Shown here in pieces: positions 11,084 to 22,007 of a stretch of 64,000 nt of DNA. Origin of the DNA: Anaspis maculata. Lineage: Eukaryota > Arthropoda > Insecta > Coleoptera > Scraptiidae. How positions within the stretch are numbered: the stretch's first letter is position 1; each line of letters starts with the position of its first letter. The notes beneath the pieces were generated by a model that was given only the letters and a program-made list of their open reading frames with translations, had not been told where the DNA came from and searched no databases. The translations under genes and the position numbers were made by a program. The stretch covers positions 31,896,877 to 31,960,876 of the forward strand of contig OX421968.1 in NCBI GenBank assembly GCA_949128115.1. The letters are read 5' to 3'.

Positions 11084-13259
11084 AGCGCATTTTCCATCTT
11101 GATGAAAATCGCTATTGCAACCGCTTTGTCCGTCCGTCCGTCCGTCCGTCCGTCCGTCCGTTCCTCGAACTCCTCCCAAACTAGACGACCTAGCTTTCTA
11201 ATTTTTTCGCTGTTACATAGCTGCCACTCCCAAAAGAGGGCTAGGCTATATTGGATGTCTATATTGCGCCGCCAACATAGAGAAAACCGCCCCCGATAAA
11301 CTTGAAATAACATAATATTGCACTTTCTACTAGACCTGATGCTCTGGTGTTCTCATTTTTTGAATAATACATAGTTGCCACTTATAAACGTAAGCCAAGA
11401 AACATTCCGTCATCAAGATGCGCCGCCGACATGAAAAAACTGCTAAAAACCGCCCCCAATCACTTTAAAATAAAAAACATAAACCCGAAGACATAGCGAT
11501 CTGATTCTTTCGGTATATAAATAGCTGACTAAAAATGGGAAAGGATGGGCTTCTTTTGGTTAGTCGCCGCCCCCAGATTCCGCCCCCCAAACGATAAAAA
11601 GTGCAATAAAATGAAAAACATAAACCCTAAGACATAGCGATCTGATTCTTTCGGTATATAAATAGCTGACTAAAAGTGGGAGAGGATAGGCTACTTTTGG
11701 TTAGTCACCGCCCCCAGATTCCGCCCCCAAACGATAAAAAGTGCAACTTTCACAAATGTTACTGATTGAGATGTTCCCTCTAACATTTAGGAACTGCCAA
11801 CTCAAATTGTGCAACATTTGCTTAGCCAAACGCTGCCGCTCCCACACGCCGCCCCCAAAGTATGAGATAAATGAAAAACATGAACCCAAAGACAAAGTGA
11901 TCCAAGTTTTCCGCTATATGTATAGCTGACTGAAAATGGAAAAGGATAGGCTACTTTTGATATGGCGCCGCCTCCAGCTTCCGCCCCCAAAAGAAAAAAG
12001 TGCAACTTTCAACAATTTTCACTGATTTAGCTGATACTGTCACCTCGAACATTTAGAAACTCTTGACTCAAACTGTGCAAGAATTTCTTTGCCAAACTCT
12101 GCCGCTCCCACACGCCGCCCCCAAAGTGAGAGATTAATGTAAAACATGAACCTGAAGACATAGCGATCTAATTCTTTCACTATATTGATAGCTGACTGAA
12201 ATTAGAAAAATATAGGCCACTTTTAATTAGCCGCCGCCTCCAGCTGCCGCCTCCAAACAAACAAAAAATGCAACTTTCACAATTTTCACTGATTGTCATA
12301 TTTCCCTCACATTTAGAAACTCCCAACTCAAACTGTGCAACAGTTACTTTGCCGAATGCTGCCGCCCCCACACGCTACCCTCAAAGTGAGAGATGAATGA
12401 AAAACATAAACCCGAAGACATTACGATCTAATTCTTTCGCTATATGGATAGCTGACTAAAAATGGGAAAGAATAGGCTACCTTTGACATGGTGCCGCCTC
12501 CAACTTCTACCCCCAAAAGAGAAAAAGTGCAACTTTCAATAATTCCCACTGAATTACATTTTAATGTTACCTCAAACATTCAGAAACTCCCAACTCAAAC
12601 TATGGAAGAATTTCTTCGCCAAACTCTGCCGCTCCCACACGCCGCCCCCAAAGTAAGAGATGAATGTAAAACATAACCCTGAAGACATAGCGAATAAATT
12701 GTTCCGCTATATAGATAGCTGACTAAAAATGGGAAGAGATAGGCCACTTTTGATTAGTCGCCGCCTCCAGCTCCCGCCCCTAAACAAAAAAATGTAACTT
12801 TTACAATTTTCATTGATTGTCATATTTCCTTGAACATTTAGAAACTCTCAACTCAAACTGTGCAACAGTTACTTTGCAGAATGCTGCCACCCCCACACGC
12901 TGCCCTCAAAGTAAGAGATGAATGGAAAACATGAACCCGAAGACATAGCGATCTAATTCTTTCGCTATATGGATAGCCGACTAAAAATGGGAAAGAATAA
13001 ACTACTGCTGATTAGTCGCCGCTCCCAGCTCCCGCCCTCAAACAAAAAAATATATTGATGAGTGAAAGAATTTTCATTCAAATCTATTTCATTGGCAAGT
13101 ACCCCATTCTGATAACACAATATCACAATGAGTTTCGAGTGAAGAAAGTGGGCAAGGAATGGTGTTTCTCCTTCAACCAAATTTCTTTACGTTCACAATA
13201 TGCCTCTTTGAGAAAATGCGCTACTGAGACTCACGCACGTGAAGGCATACCCACTTGTT
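11084..13259 (+). mobile_element. Helitron-like (Helentron/HINE-type) element, copy A
   Basis: It starts with AGCGCATTTTCCATC after a T-tract and is followed by a (TCCG)n microsatellite at about 11128-11162. Near the 3' end lies the inverted sub-terminal repeat GAAAATGCGC (13212-13221), then a hairpin (CTCACG-CA-CGTGAa) and the end CACTTGTT. This combination of sub-terminal inverted repeats, a GTCY-type microsatellite, a central tandem array and a 3' hairpin is what is described for non-autonomous Helentron relatives (DINE-1/INE-1, mini-me). There is no Rep/helicase coding, so it is non-autonomous. Its right end directly abuts a truncated LINE ORF1. Confidence 0.65.
11450..13040. repeat. ~260-bp tandem array inside helitron-like copy A
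   Basis: The landmark 'tagctgactaaaaatggg' and its variants recur at about 11521, 11661, 11921, 12188, 12448, 12714 and 12973, a spacing of close to 260 bp after the first step. Units alternate between two types, one with a 'gccgctcccacacgccgcc' segment and one with 'gccgcccccacacgctgcc', which suggests a ~525-bp dimer as the higher-order unit. Short frames inside the array differ from unit to unit and are not coding. Confidence 0.85.
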
Positions 13260-13261
13260 TC

Positions 13262-14146
13262 GCTTGTAGATGAACATTGCCAACATAAAAGTAAGTGCAC
13301 CTTGCAACAGCAGCGAAAGTTTCACAGCTCGACCCCAATGCAACTGCAGGAACGCTGCCTGTTCCTCTAATAATTTCTGTTTTCGATGTTCCGGTATCGC
13401 TGACTTTTTGAGATTTGTTTTTGATTTTCTTGTGCCCCTCTCTCCGCTTTCCGTCACCTGATGCACCTTCGCCGTTCGGTAGTGCCAGTTCAACAATTTC
13501 CTTGCATTTCTCCGTCTGCAGAGCCTGGTGGACCGCCAACGATACCTGCTGCCTAGAAATGCTGTTTAGTTGCGTTTTTGTGGATCGGTTATCACCTGAG
13601 ATGGACTTCTTATCTTCCGCTGCTTTTCTTCGCTCGTCGTTTCTATTGGTACTTCCAGTTTTGATTTTCTGCACCTTGTTTACATCTGTCAAATTCAGTA
13701 TCTTTTCCTCGAGCAGGTTCCACCTTATCACGCAATCCTTCTATGATCAGATCCTTCTGCAGCAAAATGTAGTTTAGCGTTTGCAGATCAATGGGCGTCT
13801 GCAGTATCAAGTTTTGCCCATTCACGTGGTTCAGCTGCGCATTCCCATCTGTCAAACCCTCGGCACCGGCAGTCGCACAGCAGATTATAATATCATCTTG
13901 TAATAATTGCGTCACCATGGCCTTTATTCTTCCGACACAACTTTTATGGTAGAAAGTCTTGCACAATTTGCACTGTACGCGTTTATTTAGCGTATTTGCG
14001 CCGCAAACGCCACAAATATTTGGCTGATTCGTAGCCATCACAACTTCACGTGCTGCTCCGTCAAGCGCCATCTTTGTATGACATCTCTTACTCCTCATAT
14101 GATGGAGTAATGGCATGGTATTATCCGTTTCACCCTCTTTTGCCAC
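13262..14146 (-). pseudogene. LINE ORF1 fragment with PHD-type zinc finger
   Basis: The minus-strand frame 14146-13643 encodes a Cys4-His-Cys-type finger: CGVC, then QCKLC, then FYHKSC, with a CC pair further on. This is the PHD-like motif found in ORF1 proteins of several insect LINEs. After a frame break near 13700, frame 13731-13264 continues with a lysine-rich segment and then a TYFYVGNVH motif, matching the YFYVGR-type block that starts the nucleic-acid-binding domain in such ORF1 proteins. The protein stops where helitron-like copy A begins, so its C-terminal part is missing. The start could be the ATG at 14146 or the ATG at about 14037 just before the finger. ORF1 would bind the element RNA as a ribonucleoprotein. 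Confidence 0.7.
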
Positions 14147-14521
14147 TCAGCAAGCTATGAAAAATTTCAGTTACGTTGGTATTCTTGAGATGCACATGTG
14201 GTTTCACGCAGTGAAGGTTATGTAGCTCTGACATTGATAATTTGAAGATCGATTTTTTCAAAGCTGTCAAACCGACTTCTCACTAATATCACCACAATGA
14301 TACCGTAATTACGCCGCGCCGTGGAGAAGAATTTGGGCCAGGGGTTTATAGGCTCAAGGAGTGCGAGAAAAAAGCACAGGTGAATTATTATTTGGAACTA
14401 AAACATGAATTGCTTGACTCCAAGTCAAATTTGAGCTGGGAGTAAAAGAACCGTAAGTTTTTACTTACCTCAAGAGCTAAAACGGTCCCATTCACCGTCA
14501 TGTTTTTGGCCATGTCTGACT
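14147..14521. other. Probable LINE 5' flank
   Basis: Sequence upstream of the LINE ORF1 start. It could be its 5' UTR, but I see no diagnostic motif. Confidence 0.3.
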
Positions 14522-14529
14522 GTAGGCGC

Positions 14530-15151
14530 CAGGGCCGTCTCTAGACATTTGGCCGCCCTCGTGCGAAAACTGTTAGGCCGCCCCTTTCTCAATTTTTTTT
14601 GAATGTAAATTTTGTATATAGCTTTTTTAATTTAAATTTTATTTTATGAAAATAACCGAAACAGCGACAGGAATTGCAATTTTCGCATTTTTAACCTTTT
14701 TTTTTTCTATCAAGTAGGCAGTCAGTAACTATATTATAATAAACAAATAAACGAAAGTCAACTTACCTACCGGACGGTTCGTGAATAATAAAAAAAACGT
14801 CAAAATAAGACGCCTGACCTCTTCTCGTGTTTATTAGGAATAAACAATAGCTACACTTGAATACCGAACTGCTTCTAGGTACTGTACTTACCAATTGATT
14901 ACGATTCCACCGCCCTTTGGTAGAAATCAAAAATTTAGTAAGGATCTTGCTAAATCTGATTTCATATTCACGTGTTTTAAAGGTAGGTATCCATCATACC
15001 GTTTGAAAAAAATGTTCAGGGGTGGCCGCGGAGGTAGAATATAAAAAGTGAAAAAATAGAAAAAAACGCATCTCTGACCCGAAATGCCGCCCCCTCAATC
15101 TGGCCGCCCTTGTGCCATGCACGAGTTGCACGCCCGCTTAAGACGGCCCTG
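14530..15151. mobile_element. hAT-type MITE, 622 bp, with perfect 8-bp TSD
   Basis: Ends are CAGGGCCGTCT and its complement. The element is flanked by GTAGGCGC at 14522-14529 and again at 15152-15159, an exact 8-bp duplication, the hAT signature. The interior is AT-rich with GGCCGCCC-type sub-terminal motifs near both ends and no transposase. The identical duplication argues for a fairly recent insertion, mobilised by a hAT transposase encoded elsewhere. Confidence 0.9.
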
Positions 15152-15159
15152 GTAGGCGC

Positions 15160-15699
15160 TCAACGTGCTGAATATGACGCAAACTTGTATTTTCGTTTGA
15201 TGCGGGATGATTTGGCATCTTGAAAACTGATTTGACCGGACATTGTCAAAATTTGTCAATAAACTGATAGTTTCGTCAGTATGCTAAACCTAACAAAACA
15301 ATATCATGGCTTGCTGTGTGGCGAATAAGGGTGAAAGGGATAATACTTTCCTAATGATTATCAGTCACTTTTTTGGTCTGTTTAGTTATCTTTCTTTATT
15401 TAGATGAAAGATTGCATTACTTTTTAGTGCAAGAATGTTTGAAATAGGACATTCTGTTCTAGAGCTTTTCCGACTTGGAAAATGCATTTCCAGCAACTTT
15501 TGTATATCCATGAACCGATTTACGCCAAACAGACTGAATGAAATGAAAAATAAACTTGAACCCTTATTTCAATAATTGATTTAACGAATTTTAGAATAGG
15601 ATAATTTCGAAAAAGTCTGGTGATTTTTCGGAAAAGTTAAATATACCTGAACAATTTTTCAATAATTCTTTGTTCTATTATGAAGATGTTGCAATTTTT
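15160..15699. other. Unassigned spacer
   Basis: No gene or repeat recognised. Confidence 0.4.
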
Positions 15700-17622
15700 G
15701 GCGCATTTTCCATCTTGATGAAAATCGCTATTGCAACCGCTTTGTCCGTCCGTCCGTTCCTCGAACTCCTCCCAAACTAGACGCCCTAGCTTTCTGATTT
15801 TTTCGCTGTTACATAGCTGTCACCCTCAAAGGAGGGCTAGGCTATATTGAATGTCTATATTGCGCCGCCAACATAGAGAAGACCGCCCCGGATAAACTTG
15901 AAATAACATGATATTGCAATTTCTCCCAGACCTACTGCTCTGGTGTTCTCATTTTATGAATGATACATAGTTGCCACTTATAAACGTAAGTCCAGAAACA
16001 TTCCGCTTTCAATATGCGCCGCCGATATGACAAAATTGCTAAAAACCGCCCCCAATCACTTTAAAATGAAAAACATAAACCCGAAGACATAGCGATTCAA
16101 TTCTTTCGGTATATGAACAGCTGACTCAAAATGGAAAAGGATAGGCTACTTTTGGTTAGTCGCCGCCCCCAGATTCCGCCCCCAAACGACAAATAGTGCA
16201 ACTTTCACAATTTTACTGATTGAGATGTTCTCCCAAATATTTGGAAACTGCCAACTCCAATTGTGCAACATTTGCTTAGCCGAACGCTGCCGCTCCTACA
16301 CGCCGCCCCCGAAGTAAGAGATGAATGAAAAACATGAACCCGAAGACATAACGATCTAAGTCTTTCGCTATATAGATAGCTGACTAAAAATGGGAAAGGA
16401 TAGGCTACTTGTGATATGGCGCCGCCTCCAGCTTCCGCCCCCAAAAGAAGAAAAGTGTAACTATCAACAATTTAGACTCATTTAGATGTTGATGTTACCT
16501 CAAACATTCAGAAACTGTGCAAGAATTTCTTTGCCAAACTCTGCCGCTTCCACACGCCGCGCCGCCCCCAAAGCAAGAAATAAATATCAAACATAAACCT
16601 GAAGACATAGCGATCTAGTTCTTCCGCTATACATATAGATAGCTTGCTAAAATTGGGAAAAGATAGGCCTTATTTGATTAACCGCCGCCTCCAGCTCCCG
16701 CCCCCCAACAAAAAAAAAACAACTTCCACAATTTTCACTGATTGTCATATTTCCTTAAACATTTAGAAACTCCCAACTCAAACTGTGCAACAGTTACTTT
16801 GCCGAATGCTGCCGCCCCCAAACGCTGCCCTTGAAGTAAGAGATAAATTAAAAACACAAACCCAAAGACATACGATCATGGATAGCTGACTAAAAATGGG
16901 AAAGTATAGGCTACTTTTGATATGGCGCCGCCCCCAGCTTCTGCCCCCAAAAAAGAAAAAGTGCAACTTCCAGCAATTTTCACTGATTTGGATGTTAATG
17001 TTACCTCAAACATAGATAAACTCCCAGCTCAAACTGTTCAAGAGTTTCTTTGCCAAACTCTGCCGCTCCCACACGCCGCCTCCAAAGTAAGAGATAAATG
17101 TAAAACATGAACCTGGAGAATAACGATCTAATTCTTTTGCTGTATGTATAGATGACAAAAAATGGGAAGAGATAGGTCACTTTTGATTAGTCGCCGCCTC
17201 CAGCTCCCGCCCCCAAGCAACAAAATGCAACTTTTATAATTTTCACTGATTTGTCATATTTCCTTACACATTTGGAAACCCCCCAACTCAAACTGTGCAC
17301 TAGTTACTTTCCCGAATGCTGCCGCCCCCACACGCTGCCCTCAAAGTAAGAGATGAATGAAAAAATTAAACCCGAAGACAAAACGATCTAATTCTTTCGC
17401 TATATGGATAGCCGACTAAAAATGGGAAAGAATAGGCTACTGTTGATTAGTGGCTGCTCCCAGCTTCCGCCTCCAAACAAGAAAATTTTGATGATTGAAA
17501 GAATTTTCATTCAAATCTGTTTAATTGACAGGTACCCCATTCTGATAACAAAAAATCACAATGAGTTTCGACTGAAGAGAGTGGGCAAAGAATGATGTTT
17601 CTCTTTCAACCAAATCTCTGAT
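15700..17622 (+). mobile_element. Helitron-like element, copy B (3' end missing)
   Basis: The left end repeats copy A almost exactly (GCGCATTTTCCATCTTGATG) with a much shorter (TCCG)n run. The body and the segment after the array also match copy A until about 17622, where similarity stops before the sub-terminal repeat and hairpin. So copy B is a 3'-truncated sister of copy A, about 4.6 kb away in the same orientation. Confidence 0.65.
16020..17480. repeat. ~260-bp tandem array inside helitron-like copy B
   Basis: The same landmark as in copy A recurs at about 16120, 16380, 16642, 16885, 17150 and 17410. Spacing is 243-265 bp and the same two alternating unit types are present. Confidence 0.85.
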
Positions 17623-17764
17623 ATACTGATTTTTTTAATTTTTCATTAATATTATTATACACATGTCTTAACTTTACTATATAATATATATACTCTATGT
17701 GATGAAACTGGGAAGGTATAAAGCTCGATGGAACGTCTCGAATAAAAATGTTGATTTGATAGGT

Positions 17765-17903
17765 TCTAACGGCTCGATACCAAGTTGGGGCTGAGACCGC
17801 CGTAAGTACGGTTACTATAGCAACGGCCAATCAGACCGCTCTATTTGGCATGTAACGCCGTCCTAATTTTTGCGCCTGCAACTTGGTATCGAGCCCTTAG
17901 ACA
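17765..17903. mobile_element. Short palindromic MITE
   Basis: GGCTCGATACCAAGTTG at 17769-17785 recurs as its complement at 17879-17895. The interior is about 95 bp and non-coding. A target duplication was not resolved. Confidence 0.55.
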
Positions 17904-19119
17904 CTAGTCGGGAAAGTACTGTATGCTGCCACAAGCCACAACAGATATGTACCTCCTCGACACCTCCCACATCGACGAGAAGCATTATAAACAGCAAAAC
18001 TGGAGGAGTGGAGGATCCCACTCTTGCCGGGATAACATTCAGTGGATGTCATGGTTCGAAGTTCTTGGCAAAATGCTGATTATCTACGAGTAGCGGCAAC
18101 GTGCTCGACGGGATTTTCTCTCCGGTCAGAATTCAGCATCAGCAGAAGAAGCAGCAACCGAATTTAGCCAGCAACCAAATAATCATAATGGCACATGTTG
18201 AAAACAAAGTTTTTTTTACACAAAAGCTTCAATCAAATCCACGAGGGAGCATGGTTTGTGGGCCATAGGTACTTTATCCAATTTTCAATTATCTGCTTAT
18301 ATTTACAAAGAAATTGTTGTGTTTTAGTATCATGCCATACCGTTCGACCCACCCACGGCATAACCATCCACGAATCATACGACTCGGAATCGGAGTCCGA
18401 ATCTTTTTTCATAATCATCCGATCTCCGAGCCTTCCTTCCAAACCCAAAAATATAAATATGAGAAATTGGCACATCATGCTCGAATGACCAATAATATGT
18501 CCGATTGAAATTATAAAATGTGCGATGGCTCTATCTCTACTCTTCTAGGAGATATCACTTTTGGAAATTTCCAGTGACTTGGGCATAGTAACAAATTAAT
18601 TCAATTAATTGTCCTTCTAATTACCAGTCTTGCATTTTTCCAACCATTCTTATTAGCTCAATAAGTGTTAATGTGATGTCGCAGCATGCTTCATTGGTCA
18701 TCTTCCCAATAGAGGTCCAGAGGATCCATAAGATCACGTTTCTTCATGATACAATTCATAGAGTCCTTGCGTACGTTTCTGTGGATTTTCAGATAAAGCA
18801 CCATCTCTGGCAGATTCTGTATCAAAAAATCCAAATTTCACAAAAAATCAAGAACTCTTTGAAAAACCAGAATTCGATCAAAAGCCAAAAATCATTTTTA
18901 AATATTGATATCTGCTTTCTAGAACTTGAGAAACAAATTCGAAAATTTTTTCTAGAAAAAGTTACATGCATGACTTCAAAAAGTGAGACTTTTGACACTC
19001 CTTCTTTTGGCATCCTGTATATAATGAACAAAGTCGATGGTGACGTAAGTCAACGTAGCATCTTGCAGCTGAAGAAAAGCTCAATGATAAGAAATAAAAA
19101 TTACACACAAAATTAGAAG
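17904..19119. other. Unassigned spacer with one MITE-like end
   Basis: A minus-strand end TATACAGGATGCC starts at about 19020 and resembles the TA-type MITE ends elsewhere. A 147-residue plus-strand frame at 18673-19116 is Lys/Ile-rich, overlaps this end and has no motif, so I do not call it a gene. Confidence 0.35.
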
Positions 19120-19400
19120 GCTGATGCACGGCCACATACGATACGGTGCGCATTGCACAGGATGAGACTACTTCCATTACCTACCTCTCAGTACTTGCGA
19201 CGGCAAAAGCCTGGCCGACGTGAACCACCTGTTCTTTGGGTGTAGAATGCATGACAGGATTAGCGACAGTTTTCGCAGAAAAGTGAAAGAACTAGGTGTA
19301 CATTTTCCCTGCAACATATGCCACCTAATGATTTCTGCAATGAAAGACAAGCGACGAAGCTCGAATTTTTTGTGCAGGCAAATATTGATTAACCCAGTCG
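19120..19400 (+). pseudogene. LINE C-terminal (zinc-knuckle/RNase-H tail) fragment
   Basis: Across two frames the plus strand encodes a CDGKSLADVNHLFFGC segment. The C..H....C spacing is typical of the zinc knuckle at the end of I/R1-type LINE polyproteins. It is followed by a KELGV.FP motif usual just downstream. Upstream, an arginine-rich HGHIRYG-like stretch is also as expected. Only about 90 residues survive and they are frame-shifted. Confidence 0.55.
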
Positions 19401-19560
19401 GTAGCACGATGAGCTCGGCCTCGCTTTTAAAGGCGAAGGTCCCGGGTTCAAATTCGCGTTGGGCCAGGTGGACTTTTTCACGCGTTCCTTAGTACTGGGG
19501 CATCTACTATAGTGCGGTGATGCCCCGGGAAAAGAGATAAAACGAAAAATCCATCGGAAC
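19396..19560 (+). mobile_element. tRNA-derived SINE-like sequence
   Basis: An A-box-like stretch (GTCGGTAGCACGATGAGCTC) and a B box (GGGTTCAAATTC) are separated by a spacing compatible with a tRNA, but acceptor pairing is poor. This suggests a tRNA-derived SINE head or a tRNA pseudogene rather than a working tRNA. The body after 19470 has no recognisable origin. Confidence 0.5.
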
Positions 19561-19936
19561 AAAATCCCACTGATAAATCCCAACATGTCTTCGTTGTTAT
19601 CGTCATCACTGTTATCGTTACTGAAAAACTTGCTAATAACCTAGAAGTTGATGCTGGTTCAAAAAATAAATATATAGGTATATTGGTTTTTAAAAACACA
19701 AAGAGAAACGCAATGACGTGGTGTGTATTTAGTGTATTTAGGTATAATTAGTAAAAGACCGCAGTCGTAGGAAAAGCATTTATGGTGTACAACTCTGATG
19801 GAATATGCCCATTTCTGCATTCGCATGATTTGATTGTTTTCCTCCTTATCGGCACCTCTTGTGCCATAGGAGTTTGCTGCATTTTATTGAGTAAAGTACA
19901 ATTTGAAAAATTCTGTTTAAACAGCACAACACCCAG
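19561..19936. other. Unassigned spacer
   Basis: No gene or repeat recognised. Confidence 0.35.
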
Positions 19937-20012
19937 ACCTCCTGTCCGGGAATTGAACCCGGGAGCTCCGCTTGCCGATTGAACATGCAGCCCACTCGAC
20001 TAGCGGGCCGTC
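19937..20012 (-). mobile_element. tRNA-like sequence (SINE head or tRNA pseudogene)
   Basis: On the minus strand an A-box-like CTAGTCGAGTGGGCTGC is followed about 35 nt later by a B-box arm CCCGGGTTCAATTCCCGG, which can form a five-pair T stem. The acceptor arm is not convincing, so I treat it as tRNA-derived and not as a functional gene. Confidence 0.5.
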
Positions 20013-20557
20013 TCATTCGCATGATTTGCAACACTCACCTTCGGCTCATGTTCAAACATCATGCTCGTGGAGAAATGGATTTCATGCTTTACACCCGTTA
20101 TTCAATATAGGTACACATATATTATGTATTTACGCGATACCGTTTTAAACGCGCTGTGCAGAAATTTAATCTATTTCGAATTAGCCGACATCTTACGACT
20201 TTTTCCCAAGGAAAAGTTCCGAAAGCAGCAGATGGAAATATAAATTTTCTTTGATTAAACAGTTCATGGTTTAAAGTATTCTTGAAGGGTCTCTCCCTAG
20301 TTATTAATACAATGCTCGCAGTCACAATCTGTCGATTTTGTGTTCCGCAGTAATGAAGACTAGTTGATGAGAAATGAGCGCCGCTGCTTAATAATTATAT
20401 TTTCTTTTGAAATTTCACCCATTCATTTCCAGGACAAGCTTTCTTGTGTTTTTTTTTTCGCTCCGGATTGCGAAAGTACATGACGCGGAGTGCAATTTTC
20501 AGGGATGGTTTCAAGTTTTTCCTTTTCGAAATTCCTCTCATTCAGTCTCCTCTCCTC
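20013..20557. other. Unassigned spacer
   Basis: No gene or repeat recognised. Confidence 0.35.
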
Positions 20558-21707
20558 TAGTTTTTGGCTTTCATTTGTCCAACCGAAGTGTCACTATCAA
20601 CAAATTTCAGAAGATATATCTCACGGAACTCGATTTGCAATATGTCATTTGAAAGGCCTCGAAAAACTGTATTCAGAATCTGTCAAATAATAAAAAATAT
20701 GAAAGTTAAAAACTACCATTTAATTATTCAAAATCTATCCAGTGGATTGAAACCAAATTTGATAGAAAGCAACACAACAAAAGAGTCAAATCAAGTCTGC
20801 AATTGCAATTTTCCACCATGTTCCAGTCGGGCGTTTCGAATTTTCAATATTTCCCCTAGCCAGCCGTTGCCACCCAAGAGGAACTTTCACCCGTATTTTG
20901 ACCAGGATGAATTGCTTTTGATGTAGGACTCCACTCAAAAAATCAGTTGTGTCACCCCAAAACTTCCCCGATGAGTAGCAAGGATTGGATGGAAATTTTA
21001 TTATGAAATGATGTCCTTCCGGATGGGAAGTTAGAGAAAAAGATTGAAGAATTGATATTTTCTCTGATAAGGGATTCATTTAGAGCTCCATCATTTGAGT
21101 CTGGTCTCGATAAGCTAGGCCGTGGATTTTAAAGCGGAAAACTTGAAGAAGTTCAAGTGAAATTGCCTGGAAACAAGAATCATTCACCCTTTGTTTAAAG
21201 AACGTTAGTATAAATCTGTTGACAAGCTAAAAAGTTATTTTGCAGGTTTTCATTAGTAACCAAATTATGTAGAAAGAAAAGCAAGTGAAGCAGTCAGACG
21301 CATTAGTACATGGATAGAGGTAAACTATCTGAAACTGGCACCACAGAGAGATAAAGAATAATTTGCAGGAAATTGAAAATTTTGAAAATTTGATTTTCCG
21401 GGAAAACCTCAAATCTGACTGGAAAATGGTGGAAGATTGCAACTACAGGCCCTATTTGACTCATTTGCTTTGTTGCTTCCTGTCAAATTTGGTCCCAATT
21501 CATCGGATAAATAATTGAATGGTAAAGTTTTGAACTTTGACATTTTTTATTATGTGACAGATGACAGATAGGGGAAAACTTTTTCTGTTCTAAATACAGT
21601 TTTTATGGGTTTTCGAACGGTATTACGCAAGTCAAGTTCCGTGAGATATAGCTTCTGTCATTTTTCGACAGTGACACTTCCGTTTGACAGATGACAACCA
21701 AAAACTA
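20558..21707. mobile_element. 1,150-bp fold-back element with ~370-bp arms
   Basis: Left end TAGTTTTTGGCTTTCA and right end complement TAGTTTTTGGTTGTCA. The arms (about 20558-20930 and 21330-21707) match imperfectly over their whole length, including phrases such as 'atatctcacggaactcga'. Arm divergence is high, so the element is old. The central ~250 bp (20945-21200) has an inverted relative at 33745-34012. Confidence 0.75.
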
Positions 21708-22007
21708 ATGGGCTCATTCGACGGTGAAACCATGTCTGTGTACCAAATTTCAAGTTGATCGGATTGACGTTGCGGCTGTTATCGTGGAAGGTTACATACA
21801 AACATACACACATACACACAGACAGAGATCATTCTGGAAATGGTCTTAATCGTCATAGAGGACCTCAAAACGGATATACCCGTCAAAATCTCGAAAAAAA
21901 TTTTAGCGCGTTCACAATACTCCCCTTCCTCGTTGGATGGTGGGTCGGAGAAGTAAAATTTATTCCTGCTCGGGGATCGATTCCGGTTTTCCTACGGTAA
22001 TTTTTTT
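21708..22007. other. Repeat-derived spacer with (CA)n/(GACA) run
   Basis: Contains 'acatacacacatacacacagacag' near 21798-21822 and a 'ttttagcgcgttcacaatac' phrase near 21902. The phrase resembles the start of the helitron-like elements, so this may be a decayed relative. Confidence 0.35.

Noticed and set aside
10879..11313. 144-residue minus-strand frame with an Asp-Gly-Arg-Thr repeat
   Set aside because: The repeat is a translation of the (TCCG)n microsatellite at the start of helitron-like copy A.
11450..13040. CRISPR-like regular spacing of repeats
   Set aside because: Units are ~260 bp and contiguous without unique spacers, and the sequence is clearly eukaryotic, so this is a tandem array inside a mobile element.
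18673..19116. 147-residue open frame on the plus strand
   Set aside because: Lys/Ile-rich, no motif, and it runs through a MITE-like end. Long frames of this kind are expected in AT-biased repeats.
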